Source: Patiria miniata (Eukaryota; Echinodermata; Asteroidea; Valvatida; Asterinidae). Taken from it: a DNA stretch of 64,000 nucleotides. The DNA lies in contig NW_024037056.1 in NCBI RefSeq assembly GCF_015706575.1, forward strand, positions 496,001 to 560,000, in the 5' to 3' direction. Numbering within the stretch: position 1 is the first letter of the stretch; the number at the start of each line of letters is the position of its first letter. This document shows, piece after piece, positions 12,901 to 25,003 of the stretch. The notes under the pieces are model-generated. The model made no database searches, was not told the DNA's origin, and saw only the letters and a program-made list of their open reading frames with translations. The position numbers and the translations under genes are program-made.

Positions 12901-15084
12901 AGCTCCAAGCCAGCACGTGCGGCCTTGTATTTAATGATGTACTACAAGAAAAATGAAACAAAACATCATTTTAGGACGATTATCTATTTGTTCTTTGTGG
13001 ACTTATTTGAGACATAACCACTTAATGGGCTCAAAAATATTCTTAAGAGCTTTGGTGGTATCTTGTGGATGTTTCATAAATTTGCTGCATTTTATGAGTA
13101 ACTTAATTTCCGTGTTTGAAATTTTTTTAATTGCTTCCTTTTGCTGACATTTTGGACATGTTCCTACTTATAGGCTTCGGGAAGTCTCCTCTCATCCCGT
13201 GCTAGCTCACTTTCGTGCCCTTGAACATGTGTATTGAACACGGCTCAACAAACTAAGAAAAACAGGTGAATTTCATCACCTTTACCTTGCCGCTCAGTGT
13301 ACGCAGGCTACCGCTTAGGTATCCATTATGCACTTGATACAATCTATTCTAGTACAGATGTTTACACGAACTTTTGAATAATGCTCAGTTGCATATCCTC
13401 GTTTTGGGAATCGCCATTGAATTGGTGTTTATTTTGTGATAACGTGTCTATTAGCAAGTTAGACCCGGACTTCAAACGCCTACGCAGTCCACGTTTGAAG
13501 AGACTTGTACTATCATGTACCACAGAGGTAGAATTAGAACCCTGAATCAAATATCCTGATGGGAAAAATAACTTATCTCTCACGCCACTTGTTGGTTGTG
13601 TGGTGTTCTTGCAAGTAACCAGTAGATTATGTAGCACTATTTAAATTATGGTCGGGGTTGAGCAAACATTACATGCATAACAAGTACCACCAAAGAAGAA
13701 TGTGGTTATTAAAAGATAACTCTTGGCTATGTTATTTTTTCCGGTGATAGTCCTCTGAAGTAAATTTAAAGGAATGTTTAATTAGCTTTAAATTTCTCAA
13801 ACCAGTTTAAACTTAAGATTTCTGAAACTTCGGTTGTAGGTGAAGTTTTGACTGAGTATTGGGCTTCTACATTGCCATTTACAATTACCGCCGAAATGGC
13901 AAATCCGATGCTCGAAACCTAAACTGTGTTTCGTGAATTTAAAGTAAAGATTGGTCGACTCAGTGTCATTGTTGCTAAACTGTTCATTTTTTAAAAATGA
14001 CGTACATAAATTCAAGACAATTTTAATTTTTATATTAACAGCCCACACTGTCTACATTCAAAGTTCACATCGAACGATTAAAATAATGCTGATTATGCAG
14101 TTATTTATTAACTTAGGTGAATCTATACCTAATGCCACGTGGCAAAGAATATTGACTGATGTTAGCATCGAGCAGTCGATAGGCGATTTAGCTCCATACA
14201 AAATCAATCCCACTTTTAATTCTACAATTATTTTTTTTGCTCTGAAATTCGCCAATTTTTGTTCAATTGTAGATATTACGCAGCAAGAGATATATTAAAT
14301 TTTACTAAATTTAATTGTAATCTTAAAAATGCCTCTAATTGACATTCCAACTACGCCATGTTTCAATATCAAGTTTTTTCCTTGAAATTTACTAAACACA
14401 ACACAAATATCGAGCCAAACGCTTCCTTGAGTATGTTAAAGGTACAAATGTACCTTACAGGAAATATAAAGTAAACTATCTCTATATAGTTACACATTCA
14501 TAACAGTATTCTTTTAAAAGTGTAAACCGCGATGTAAACTTCCTTTGTATACGGTATTTTTAAACAACGATAAATTTAGAATAGCATACAGCGCGAACAT
14601 AAACAGTTCACTCTTGTAGTGTTTTGGTTTCATTCTGGTAAATATTCTAAACTTTCTTATTATGATGTCAATAACAAACAGTTCCTTTCACTTTCGAATT
14701 ATTCACTTTCTTTGTAAATCACATGATGTATATTTAACAAAAGAAAGCAGTTTTTGGCAATGCAAAGGACTGACAACCTTCTCGTGCACAAAATAAGATT
14801 CGAACCAGGGCCACCAGAGGCGGAAGCCTGACCATACCGCCCCATAATGTCTGCACGTTGTAGGCGTGGCTCTTCTATATTAAACCGTAAAGTCTTAAGG
14901 GTTTAATCATGCTACAAAATGTCATCTAATCTCTGCAACATTGTTCGCTTTTATAGTTTGCTTGGCCTACGTTGATTGCATAGGATTGCATGCACTTCCT
15001 AGAAATGGACACACATTTTTCATAAGAGAAAGTATTTGCATTGACGAGTGTAAAAAATATACTTACTTCGGCAAGCTCAGCCAT
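3968..15084 (-). CDS. Annexin gene A (13 coding exons, 336 aa)
   Basis: Predicted calcium-dependent phospholipid-binding protein of the annexin family, cytosolic and peripheral to membranes. Coding exons, in gene order: 15084-15067, 12941-12897, 12415-12340, 11945-11851, 11139-11026, 10366-10310, 9942-9909, 8927-8848, 8469-8401, 7956-7855, 6841-6766, 6561-6449, 4099-3968. All junctions are GT-AG and the total is 1011 nt, ending in TAG. Four annexin repeats lie at about residues 30-100, 103-173, 186-260 and 262-333. Calcium loops read KGFGTDE (from 44), GAGTDE (117), GEDRWGTDES (repeat III) and GAGTDD (276). The acidic caps are present (for example E87 in KRELRG). The last exon starts IDMKSIRIAFF. 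Start ATG has G at -3 and G at +4. A 45-nt second exon, absent from the paralogues, lengthens the N-terminal tail to 21 residues. The gene is divergent from gene B. The family is certain; which vertebrate annexin it corresponds to cannot be told. Confidence 0.93.
4930..5180 (+). repeat. Interspersed repeat with G/C homopolymers, copy 1
   Basis: Contains GATGCTCTATGGTGCGATCT, AAGATGGTGGTGTACTCATT and CTTTATTGCGATGTCAC, and ends GGATCCGCCCTTGG. The same blocks recur in the opposite orientation at 37780-38205. It sits in the last intron of gene A, and its short open frames are repeat-derived. Confidence 0.75.
5808..6182. mobile_element. Inverted-repeat element (MITE-like) in annexin A intron
   Basis: Ends match as inverted repeats over about 35 bp: AGGCCAAAA with AAGTCTCCGGTTTCTGGTATG at 5810-5843, and CATACCAGAAATCGGAGACTT with TTTTGGCCT at 6147-6180. 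The interior (about 300 bp) has no coding potential. Confidence 0.75.
6954..7637. mobile_element. DNA-transposon remnant with CAGGGTGAGTC ends
   Basis: Inverted ends ACAGGGTGAGTCGAGAAAGA and AGTGACC at 6954-6981, and the complement ending GACTCACCCTGT at 7607-7637. Length ~684 bp and non-coding, so it is non-autonomous. It lies in the gene A intron between the exons at 7855-7956 and 6766-6841. The superfamily was not determined. Confidence 0.7.
9022..9662. mobile_element. Element with ~80-bp terminal inverted repeats in annexin A intron
   Basis: The left end (about 9022-9105) contains TAGTCTGGTTCCCAGACC, ATTCTGACTATTTCTGA and CAGGTAGCC. The right end (about 9580-9662) carries the same blocks inverted (GGCTACCTGACC, TCAGAAATAATAGTCAGAAT, GGGGAACCAGACTA). 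The interior has no transposase frame. Confidence 0.75.
12184..12330. mobile_element. Short palindromic element in annexin A intron
   Basis: Imperfect inverted arms of about 50 bp: TATACGTTGCGTTGCATTGT at ~12213 pairs with ACAATGCACCACAACGTATG at ~12286-12305. The left end begins ACTAACGAACCGGA, also the terminal sequence of the element at 61051-61195. Confidence 0.65.
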
Positions 15085-17387
15085 TTCTTCTCTAACAGCA
15101 ACCTGTTGCGGATCCGGAAAATTTGATAAATCAGACCTTTGTCACACAGACGCCCCGTTGAAAAGAACCCAACCCTGTTCTGCGGCAGATGATATATTAA
15201 ACTCGATCAGAAATTGAACTTTGGATTAATGAATGGTAAATACGCATGCGCGGCTTTCGTGTATTGGATCACTATAATCACCTCATCACGTTATGCAAAT
15301 AAGAGTGGGTATAAAGGCCAAACAGCTTGTTGATTTTAATGAATAATTAACTTTAATAAATTAACATGTGTAAATAATTCAGACTGGTAGCATTCCGCAT
15401 GCTATGGTGCATTTTAAAAAGATAACATTGGACACAACAATGCAGACCTAGTAAAGCTGGTCACAGAGAGCATACAATTCTATTCAATTGATTCAGTATG
15501 GCTTTTCATTGGTCGGAAGTGTTTTCATGCATCAGGTGTATACAGACTATTATGCGGTAATCCTATACAAGAGCACTGCTCGGTTCTCTTCACCGACAAT
15601 CAATCATAAGTGATGTCAGTCAGTGAGTCAGTCAGTAAGTCTGGTACCCAGACGACATTAGGCTTGCCCTCTGTGACCAGCACAAGTGCATTCGTCTAGT
15701 ACAACTGCGTAAGCGCACACCAAATAAAAAAACAAATTTTGGACTTTTACTCGTCTCGGTGGCCGCTTATTCTTTTCGTAAAAACTTCTGAAGGAAGTGA
15801 GACGATGAGACGATGAAATGTTCGTCTCTTTCATGTTATCTGGTTGTCTCGCCTGCATATATAATATGTACTGATTTTGCCAACCCCTGAATTCAAATAT
15901 CAAATATACTGATTTTCGATATTTTCCCAATGAGTCATACTGAGAGTCACACGACGTGGCATCACATAATATGCAGAGACCTCGCCAGACTAATCGATCC
16001 TAGGGGTTGAAATGTCAACAAATGGAGTCGGCTGAGATATCGTTGGGTTTTTTGGGGTGTTTTTTGGGCAATTCTTAGAACTCGTTTCAGCTTGAGAGGG
16101 TTTTCGAAAATTATGGTTGCATTGCAAGGACATCGAAGTTGTGAATTTTTGAGAATTTCTTCGCGATGTAATGATATCTCCGATAATTTTGCTTCCAAAA
16201 TTTACCGAGTTAAAGAACAATTGAGGAGTTGGTAATAACAATACAGTTAACCATATTGTTTTACATTTGTACATTGTGACTTTGGAAGTATTACAACTTA
16301 TTTGTCCTTATATTCTGTAGACAGGCACGTTCCGCGTTTGCATTTTTATCAGTAATTATAGGAATGTTGCCATGGTAGCAGACGAAATATGGACTTTGAG
16401 AAAATGTTTACGTGTCCAAATTGATCGGGTCCATATCGAAGCAGCTGGCTAGCTGGCTATAAGTATGTATACAAAATTACGACGTGTGGGCGATTTCTTT
16501 TCTCACATTTGCAGTTACACCTGAATTTCCTTGGTAATATACTATGAAGATTGTAATCATTGTAAGATTGGTTGAGACTCTCTTCTAAATGCGCATGCCC
16601 AGACCAATTAGGACATGCCTATTACAACATGAAGCTGAACGTTGAGTCTTTTCGGCGATGGTTGGGATTTGTCATGCAGTCGTGAGAAAGTCATTCTTTT
16701 GTTGAATGTGGGCGTAGATGTTGCTATAATCGGACTTTGAATGTATCATTAAATTTGTTGAAAAAATTCAAAAGAAAGTAAATATGAAGATTCTAATGCA
16801 TGTACGTCATCCCGCATCTTCATATTTATGCTTGCCTCGATGCTCACTTCACTCAGTTTAAGCGATCCACTTTGTGTGACTCTGAACCGCCATTTCAAAA
16901 ATAACGTCTCACACTAAAAATTACCAGACGTATGTGGCGCCCTTTCCCATGCAATGTGGGTAATTTTTAACCCGGCTTTCTTTGATCTCGAGATTGTTAA
17001 GTTGATCATTAACTTGTATCTCCGGTATTGAAGGGCTTAATGGCCACTTCTATGTGCAATTAGATGTATCGTGTGATACATATTCGTTATACCAGCACTT
17101 AGGTGTGTCAACAAAACTTATTGTACTTTGGTTGTTTGTCTGGCGAGATGTGTTTAATCTTCTGATCCGCTATCGGCTCTTGCGATACCACACCGAGGAT
17201 ATAATGTGGGATGGGCCTAATGCTACAATATGCATGACAAGAAAATGTTCATGCTCAGGCCAGAAGTGTTTTGATTTCTTGTATGAAATGATTACAGTTA
17301 CTGTATGTTGTCAGTACAGCCAGTACATGTCTCATTATCAGAAAACCTGACTGAGTAATCATTCCGTAACTGGTGAGGGGTTAAAGG

Positions 17388-17665
17388 CATGGGCGTCGCC
17401 AGGATTTTTTTCTAGGGGGGGGGGTGGAGCACATTATTTCCCAGAATCATTGTACTTTCTCTAGCGTATTCTCAATTTATCATTTTTTTCGAGGATGGGC
17501 GGGGGACATTTGCCCACCCCACCCCCATTGACACCCCTGCGGACGCCCATGTTGTTAAATGTGCATTAACAGCAATATGACTTCGCACCTCTTTTTTTTT
17601 TTTTTTTTTTTTTTTGGTTGCAAGCGCCCCCCCCCCCCCTTGCCCCCTCCTGGCGATGCCCATGG
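17388..17665. mobile_element. Short element with CATGGGCGTCGCCAGG ends
   Basis: Inverted ends CATGGGCGTCGCCAGG (17388-17403) and CCTGGCGATGCCCATGG (17649-17665). The inside is poly-G, poly-T and poly-C tracts. The local long open frame comes from the homopolymers. Confidence 0.6.
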
Positions 17666-18318
17666 TTAAAGGTTTTTTCGCCTTACATGAATTAGAACTA
17701 CGGTTAAAGAAAGCGGTATTTCTTTTGAAGAAACCTTTCAAGTTACGTTGGGATTCGCAGTGGTGTTTTGGGAATTCACCCCGACCACACAGTACATGAT
17801 GTAATACGAAAAAAGGGGAAATGGAATGTGTTGGATGCAAATATAATGCAAATTTAAATATGGAAACGAATGAAAAAGGGCTAAAAATGGGGCCAAGAAC
17901 AGTATCCCAATTCAATTATGGCGGGAATTGCTGAAAAAAATAAAATGCCCTAGACAGACTTGAATGAAAACAATACATTTTGCTATTTAGCCAAGTCGAT
18001 TGGTGGATCAAGATTCTAAAACGGTTCCTGGCCCTAATCACTAAATTACTAATAATGGGATTTTAAAATGAATATCACCGAAAACAGATCATGCCCATCC
18101 TCAAAAATCTATTTTAATACTATAATGACGTGATTGTTTTTAGCTTGGAGACCGTACTGCATGCTGTCTACAAAATTGGAAGTGGAGCCGTGGTATTTAA
18201 TCAGAATATCATGGAGATTAACTAAGCTTGATGCCCACGCGTATAATCCTTTGCGACAACATGGCACAGGAACCAGATTTTAAAATCAACACGTGCTGCT
18301 ACGAGGAGATGGAGTATG

Positions 18319-18341
18319 ATTACGTCATTAGATGACGTAAT
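18319..18341. promoter_or_regulatory. CRE-like inverted repeat upstream of annexin B
   Basis: ATTACGTCAT and its exact complement ATGACGTAAT are separated by 3 bp, giving two TGACGTAA-type ATF/CREB half-site words about 160 bp before the start codon. A role in transcription is inferred from position and motif only. Confidence 0.35.
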
Positions 18342-18498
18342 GCGGTAAGTCGAATGTACAAAGTTCACAGACCATCCTCTTGCCCCCCCCCCCATAGTAA
18401 CGCCACGTTTTCTCACAAGGACTGACCATTGTCGGTAACAGACCAACGCCCAGGTTTCTTCACGATTAGACCAGCTGTGAATGGATCTTCTCTCAGAA

Positions 18499-21400
18499 AT
18501 GGTAAGATTTAAATTAATATTTTGTCTTATATTAATATCCGTAGGCATTGTGTACAAAAAAGTTTCATCTAGGCTAGATAATATTGACTGATTCCTGAAA
18601 ACCTTTATCGACTTGCAAATGTTTTATTCAAATAGTTATGCGAGGTTAGTTTGAAAAATAGTCGGGACTTTCATTAAACGTTGGATAAGATATAGTGGTA
18701 TTTAGAGGCCGTCGTCCAATGGGCCTTACTGTTTCTGAATTAAATCAAACAAGAAGGTTGTTTTTGCTTTTATCCCATAAAAAAATCAATGCTGCCGGAC
18801 GAAAAATGATTTATGTAATCGATAATTTTATTATAAGCGTGCGTTAAGCGGAACAAATGCACAGCCGTTATTCATTTTCAGACCTCGGTTAATGTGTAAT
18901 AGCTACATTTAAATATTGAAGTTAACCCTTCATATTAACATAATTTCTGCCAATTTCTTTTTAACCTTTTATAGGCTTCAGTGTAGTGCACCCATTCCCC
19001 TCTTTAGTCTCTCGATTCTTCATGATTATGCTAACGAACTGTATCTTTTTCTTCAGGAAAAGCCTAATTCGGGCTTTCAACTTCAAATTGGGTGTATGAT
19101 CGGTAAAACAAATATCAAATTGTGTTTAATGTATACCCTGTTTAAAACCAAGTTCTACGCGGAAACTAAATACTTGTAGGCCTAGTTGTATAGTTTTCAT
19201 TCCTAATGAGTAATTGTATACTTCTCAAGTATGGGTGGGAATTATGTTATCAAACAAAGTTGTACTCAAGCACATTGTTCAGCAGCGTTATCAGCCCTTG
19301 AAGGTTTTTAAAGGTTTTCGTGAACGAAATTGTTGCCAATTTCCTGTTTTATTTTCAGGCTACTGTCACGGCCGCCGCCAATTTCGACACTGACAGTGAC
19401 TGTCAGATACTGAGAAAAGCCATGAAAGGACTTGGTAAGTAACGGAAAACCTATAGAGAAATCGACGCTCTGCACCTGGCATCGCAATATTGGAACATGA
19501 TAGCCTTATTTAGAAAACCAAGGCTTACACAATGACTATATCATCATGCTGACTCTCCGTCAGCACAAAGTCTTCATAAATGTTCGATTACATTTCTCTT
19601 TGTAAAGGATCATAAACCAGAATTATCTTTTCTCAAACGAAACTCATAAAAGCCGCATTTTGTACAATCCGAAGGAGGGAAATAATTATTAACGAAATGT
19701 TCCATGCAGTGCCCCGTAGCTTTCAGATGCGTTTCTGAGCTAGTTTCACCTTGTTTTTTTCATATTTTCCTAGCAATATAGATATTTTGAATGAGACGTA
19801 GAACGAAAGAAATCAACCAGTGTTTAGTTATTGAAAACAATCTTCTCAAATTCGAATTATTGGCTGCAAGACAACAGTTCGGCTCTTGCAGGACGAGTTC
19901 ATTTATGCGCGAAATGAAAGCAAAACATACAATTTGAAGATTCGTTTAGGAAAAACGCGGGTTTTTTTTTTTACTTTAATAATATTCGTGTAGTAATTAA
20001 CCTCCAACACAAATTGCAAAATAAACGTCCAGCCCCGCCACGCTAATTTCATATGCAAACATGTTTTCCACTCATGTTTGCTTGAATAAAAAAATGCGAC
20101 CTTTGTACTCGACAACATGATCCATGCTACGAGATAGCCGCGGCAACCATTGATAATTGTTATCTGTAAAGCAACAGATGAGATAAGGGTATTGGGATTT
20201 TTTTTCATCTCGAGTTGCACTTATGGACCATACCTTGATCACCACAGAAAAGGATCAGTTTTGAAAATTACACTTAGGAACAACCTAAATATGATAATAA
20301 TTAATATTGGAAGATGTGATACATGAGTTTGATTTTGACACCAACTACATGGTCATTCCTATTGAGGATGACAGGGTCATTATAATGGGAGAAATTCAAT
20401 GTAATTCAATGAAACTCAATGAAATGTCAATTGTTAACATGTTAGTACAAATATAAAGAAACTACAAAATGAATGAACCCTCAATTACCAGACGAGAAAA
20501 CTACCATTTCATGACCTTTAAAAAGAATGTGAAAGACTGTTTCCAGCCTCCTTTATCGAACAACACATCAATCCACTGTCATAAAATGTAACGATTAACT
20601 TTTTAACAAGTGCGAGTGCACAATAAGCTCTGGCGAAAAATGCGACGCCGATGGCACATAAGGAACACCATACTTTTGGTCAATTTTTGGAACAGGCAGA
20701 CAGACCATCCGACCGACAGACCGCCCGACAGACCGATCACCAAGTGACATGTAGAAACTCCTGCGAGAGCTTAAAAGTCGCACCCCGCCCACCTTTTTGG
20801 GGACATTTCCTCCTTCTGGATACCGTTCAACCACTACACAAAATGGCGTCCACCTTATTCGAGGAAGATGTTGTACAGCGCAAGTGCAATTGCACAATAA
20901 ACTGTGGCCGTGTTGCAAAAAAGTTTTGCATGAAAGTCTTGCATGAATTTGATCAAAATGATCCCTGCCAGAGCTGAAAAATGCGACGCCGAAAATTCAA
21001 CTCAGATGGCATATATGGAACACCACACTTTTGGTCAATTTACGGGGATAAACAGAGAGACAGAGAGACAGACCGACCGACCGACCGACCACCTTGTAGA
21101 ATCTCTTGCCAGAGCTTAGCTTAGACATATATCATTGGTCAGTTTTCTAAATGCTGGAAATCAGAGTTTTAATCCAGTCGCACTTCTTGTCCACTTTATT
21201 ACACGAATGTTTTTCGTCCTCACATCCAGGAACTGATGAGAAGGCTATTGTTGATATCCTGGCGAATCGATCCAACGCACAACGTCAGGAGCTGAAAGTG
21301 AAATTCAAGGCTTCATTCGGCAGGGTGAGTGGTCTCAAGACCTCATGAACCGGGTTAAAGACGAAGTTCAAATTAGCGCTCAAACCGAGGCTATCAGTGC

Positions 21401-24400
21401 AAAGCCATTGTATGAATGGAGGACCTTTGTTTTTATATTTCTGGGGAGTGTATGTGGTTCGTGACTCATGATCAGAGGGTCGGGGTTCAAATCCAGCTGC
21501 TGGTCATATGTTGTGTCCTTGGGCAAGCCACTTCACCCCCACTTGCCTCTCTCCACCCAGGAGTATAAATGGGTACCGGCATTAGCTGGTGAGTAACCTG
21601 CGATGGACTAGCATCCCATCCAGGGGGAATAGAAATATTCTCAGTCGTTCATGCTACTGAAACCGGAGATAAACACTGGCCTGATGGGCCACATTGGCTC
21701 AGACTTTATGGTTTCAACTTTTCTTTTTTGAATTCTCTCAACAAAGACAGTACTGATGCACTCGTCCTGAGTGCCATTTTGAAATTCCTCTCTTGTGAAG
21801 TGTTTTGAGACCAATACCATTGATGGAAAGCGCTATTTTATTACACATTATTGTTGATATTCTTTTTAATTTTGCTTGAAGGACTTGGTGAAAGATCTCA
21901 AGAGTGAGTTGGGAGGGAACTTCGAGGACACCGTCCTAGCAATGATGGACCTGCCTGCGGTCTTCGATGCAAGGTGCCTCAAGAAAGCTATGAAGGTATG
22001 AAGCTAAGAAGACACAAGCCTAAATGTGATTTCGCTTTCATTGACTCTGGCAACCCTATAATAAATTGGCAGAGAAGTGTTTTTATGTTACAATGAGGTG
22101 CCTATACTCCATGAAAAGACATTTCGTTTAGCTTTCATTTTAATCATTTTTGTTATAATCTTATTTTTTTCTTTGTATAGGGCATTGGAACTGATGAGTC
22201 TGTGTTGATTGAGATCATGTGCACCAGAAGCAAGGCGGTAAGTATATTTTAGGGAACATTGTGATTTTTCGCACAGTCCTGTCTGATGTCGCTTAACGAG
22301 ATTGTATTTATACTAAACTTTATAATTAAAGAATTGCAAACTTGGAACCTTTTCTGTCACGTATTGCTATGATAACTAGTTATTTTCTATTTTTAAATAA
22401 AGAGACATGTTCGCTCATATTGTGAGATTTGAGATTTTGAGATGAACCTTTCGTCGTTGAATACATGCTCATAAGTTTGAAAAATGGATAATAATTACCG
22501 TAATTTTAATTTTTCTTACAGCAACTTGCCGCCATGAAAGCTGCTTACAAAGCTGGTAAGTTCACTCTTTTTCCTACGAAGTTCTTTTATTTGAAGTATT
22601 AAGCGCCGTTAAATGTGCATTTAATTGAATTGACTTGTTCCTGAAATTCAATGTTTCTTTCAATTCTAATCTTGGCAGCATTTGGCAAGGATCTGGAGAG
22701 TGCGCTGGAGAGTGAGACTAGCGGTGACTTTAAACGCGTTCTGGTTGGCCTTTGTGCTGTAAGTGTAGACGCTGATTGGTCAATTGAGTAGAGCTGACGT
22801 CAGCAAATAGACGTTACTCAGACTAGGCCTAAAGAAGAGCATTCCCATCCCCCATCCCCCACCGTAGGCCACCAACAAAAATAAATAAAGAAATGCCCTG
22901 CTACTAGTTGTATTCAAAGAATTGAAAACATAATGTACATTTACGAAGTCATGTTAAAATTCCAGGAATTCTTTTTTGAGGGGGGGGGGGGTTATCGCTT
23001 GACGTATTTGATGATATTATGCAAGTAAAATGAGCACTTTTGAGCTTTTTATGAAAGGAAATTCTAGTAATTTTTGTGATTTATTTTCAGGGTGGCAGAG
23101 ACGAAGGTACAGGCGTCGAGGAGGGGAAAGTACAGGAGGACGCCGAAGCCCTGATGGAGGTAAATTTTATTTTGGACAAAATAAATCCTTTGTAAATGTA
23201 AACTTCATTTAAATCATCACTTAAGGAGACAGAGAGTGTACTGGAAGCAAGTCTATGCTTTCTATAGAATGTACGAATTTCAAATGTACTTGCATCGAGA
23301 TGGAAAGATTTGTTTGTGGCACTTTTATGAAATGAACTTTGATGTTATTGTTTTTTTGTAGGCTGCTAAGGGTCTAGGAACGGACGAGTCTGAGTTCCAG
23401 CGGATCCTTGTGACGAGAAGCCCCCTTCACTTGAGGGCGGTATTTAAAGCTTATGAACAGGTAAAAAAGCTGGATTTAAGAGACATCAATTATATAAATT
23501 GTATATATTTTGGCCACTTGTCAATTTCTGCTGAGCATTATTAATTGAATGCTCAGTACATGTATGCGCTTAGTCTCCCATGAAATATTGCCTTTTGTGC
23601 ATAGCATAGACACATGCAATGTCTACAGGTGGTCACCCTATTAATTAAAGAGACAATTTTTTTCAAACTGTGACATGTGTTCACTTGTTCTTCCAGATTG
23701 CTGGAAAAACCATCGATGATACCATCAATAGCGAGATGGGAGGAAGTCTACGCAAGGCCTACTCGACAATTGGTAAATCATGTCCTATTTCCATTTTTTT
23801 GTAACAGTGTACACTCTTTTAAAAAAAAAACTTGATTTAAAAAAATATTTTCTAAGATTTCACCTGAAATTTTTTAATCACATAACAACAATGATCTTAA
23901 GAGAAAATGGATTCTTGTTCATCCCCCTCTTTCTTGACCCAGTTGGTTTCTTCCAACATCCGATGGAGTTCTTCGCTGATCAGCTGAACAAGGCCATGAA
24001 GGGTCTGGGCACAGACGAGGACCACCTGATACGCATCATTGTATCACGCTCAGAGGTAAGGGAATAGGCTGGTATCGGAGCACATGCAATTAAACACGTT
24101 GATGATATGGGGCGGCATTGATGGCGCAATTCTGCACTTTATGTCTGACTCATTTACACCGTTGATGGCGCAATTCTGCATTGAGTCCATGGCGGGCGCT
24201 TTTACAGCCCTTCGCTCGTACCCCCGACCAGCAAAACAGGACGCTGAGATACTCTGATGAGCTTCACAGAATCTTGTGAAGGAAGTGGCCTATGACCTTT
24301 ATATAAAGCATCTGGCTGCAGCTGTTCAAGACCGCAGTTAAACAATGTGCGCAAATGCTATCCGAAAACTTCCCATGGAAATACACACTTTCCATACCGG

Positions 24401-25003
24401 ATGTGATTTCTGTTTCATTGCGGACCATGTGGACAACATTTTGAGCGTCACATAATGCAATCCGACCGTTCGTGATTCGAAACGGAGCCTGAGCAAGTGA
24501 CAGGAATTTTCAACACAGATAAGTTTTACAGAATTTCCTACATTATTCCGCTTTTCAACGAAAAAAACCTCTCTAAACTGGAATAAAAGAGTAATAAATC
24601 GGTCTTAACGGCCGTTTCAATCCTTGCAGAGTCATGACCGTGATGACGCGCAGGTCACAAGTCTCGCAAAATCCAACCAATCAGAGCGTGAATTCATCAG
24701 AGTATCCCAGCGTCCTGTTTGCTGGGGGGGGGGGGGGGGGGGGGTGGTACGAGCGAATTTACAGCCCATGCCATGTCGTACAGTGCGTGCTACAGTAGTC
24801 TTAATTCCCCCGACAGTTTCGTTGACAAAGTGGTAATATCATTATTAGCTAACTTATTAGAATGTCTTTGTTTTATATTTTAGATCGATCTTGGTGGTAT
24901 CAAGGCGGCTTACGCCCTCAAGTACGGCAAAGTTCTGGAGGGCGCTATCGCAAGCGAATGCGGTGGAGATTTCAAGAATGTCCTGGTCACATTGACATCA
25001 TGA
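18499..25003 (+). CDS. Annexin gene B (12 coding exons, 311 aa)
   Basis: Predicted annexin. Coding exons: 18499-18501 (ATG only), 19359-19434, 21230-21324, 21882-21995, 22181-22237, 22522-22555, 22679-22758, 23091-23159, 23362-23460, 23697-23772, 23943-24055, 24884-25003. All introns are GT-AG; the CDS is 936 nt and ends in TGA. Calcium loops are KGLGTDE (residues 24-30), GIGTDE (97), KGLGTDES (repeat III) and KGLGTDED (repeat IV), each with its downstream acidic cap (SELGG, SETSG, SEMGG, SECGG). Repeat IV carries [10 protein letters not shown] and then [10 protein letters not shown]. The first exon could instead start at an in-frame ATG at 18481, adding six residues. The 18499 ATG is preferred because it has G at -3 and G at +4, whereas 18481 has T at -3, and because gene C uses the same ATG-only layout. 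B and C are tandem relatives in the same orientation. Confidence 0.92.
20606..21125 (+). repeat. Interspersed repeat, two adjacent copies
   Basis: The block AGTGCACAATAAGCTCTGGC, AATGCGACGCCGATGGCACA, CACCATACTTTTGGTCAATT, a GACAGACCGACC run and CAAGTGACATGTAGAA occurs from 20606. A second copy of the family follows from about 20876 to 21125. A third copy is at 51518-51925 in gene E. Lies in intron 2 of gene B. Confidence 0.75.
21448..21713 (+). mobile_element. tRNA-derived SINE, copy 1
   Basis: The head has a tRNA-like B box (GGTTCAAATCC) after GTGACTCATGATCAGAGGGT. The body reads GGGCAAGCCACTTCACCCCC, GTATAAATGGGTACCGGCAT and GCGATGGACTAGCATCCCAT, ending TGGGCCACATTGGCTC. A close copy in the same orientation is at 38805-39070. 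Sits in an intron of gene B. Confidence 0.85.

Larger units (their letters stand above)
15085..18498. other. Divergent intergenic region between annexins A and B
   Basis: No gene was seen. It should contain the 5' untranslated exons and promoters of both genes. It holds one inverted-repeat element (17388-17665), a long T tract near 17590-17615, and a CRE-like palindrome close to gene B. Confidence 0.5.

Noticed and set aside
17472..17915. 147-codon open frame on the minus strand
   Set aside because: It depends on poly-A/T and poly-C tracts inside a short inverted-repeat element.
20651..20977. 108-codon open frame on the plus strand
   Set aside because: It spans the GACAGACC-rich interspersed repeat and is repeat-derived.
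21448..21520. tRNA gene suggested by the B-box sequence
   Set aside because: The tRNA-like head continues into a SINE body repeated at 38805, and no complete cloverleaf could be drawn.
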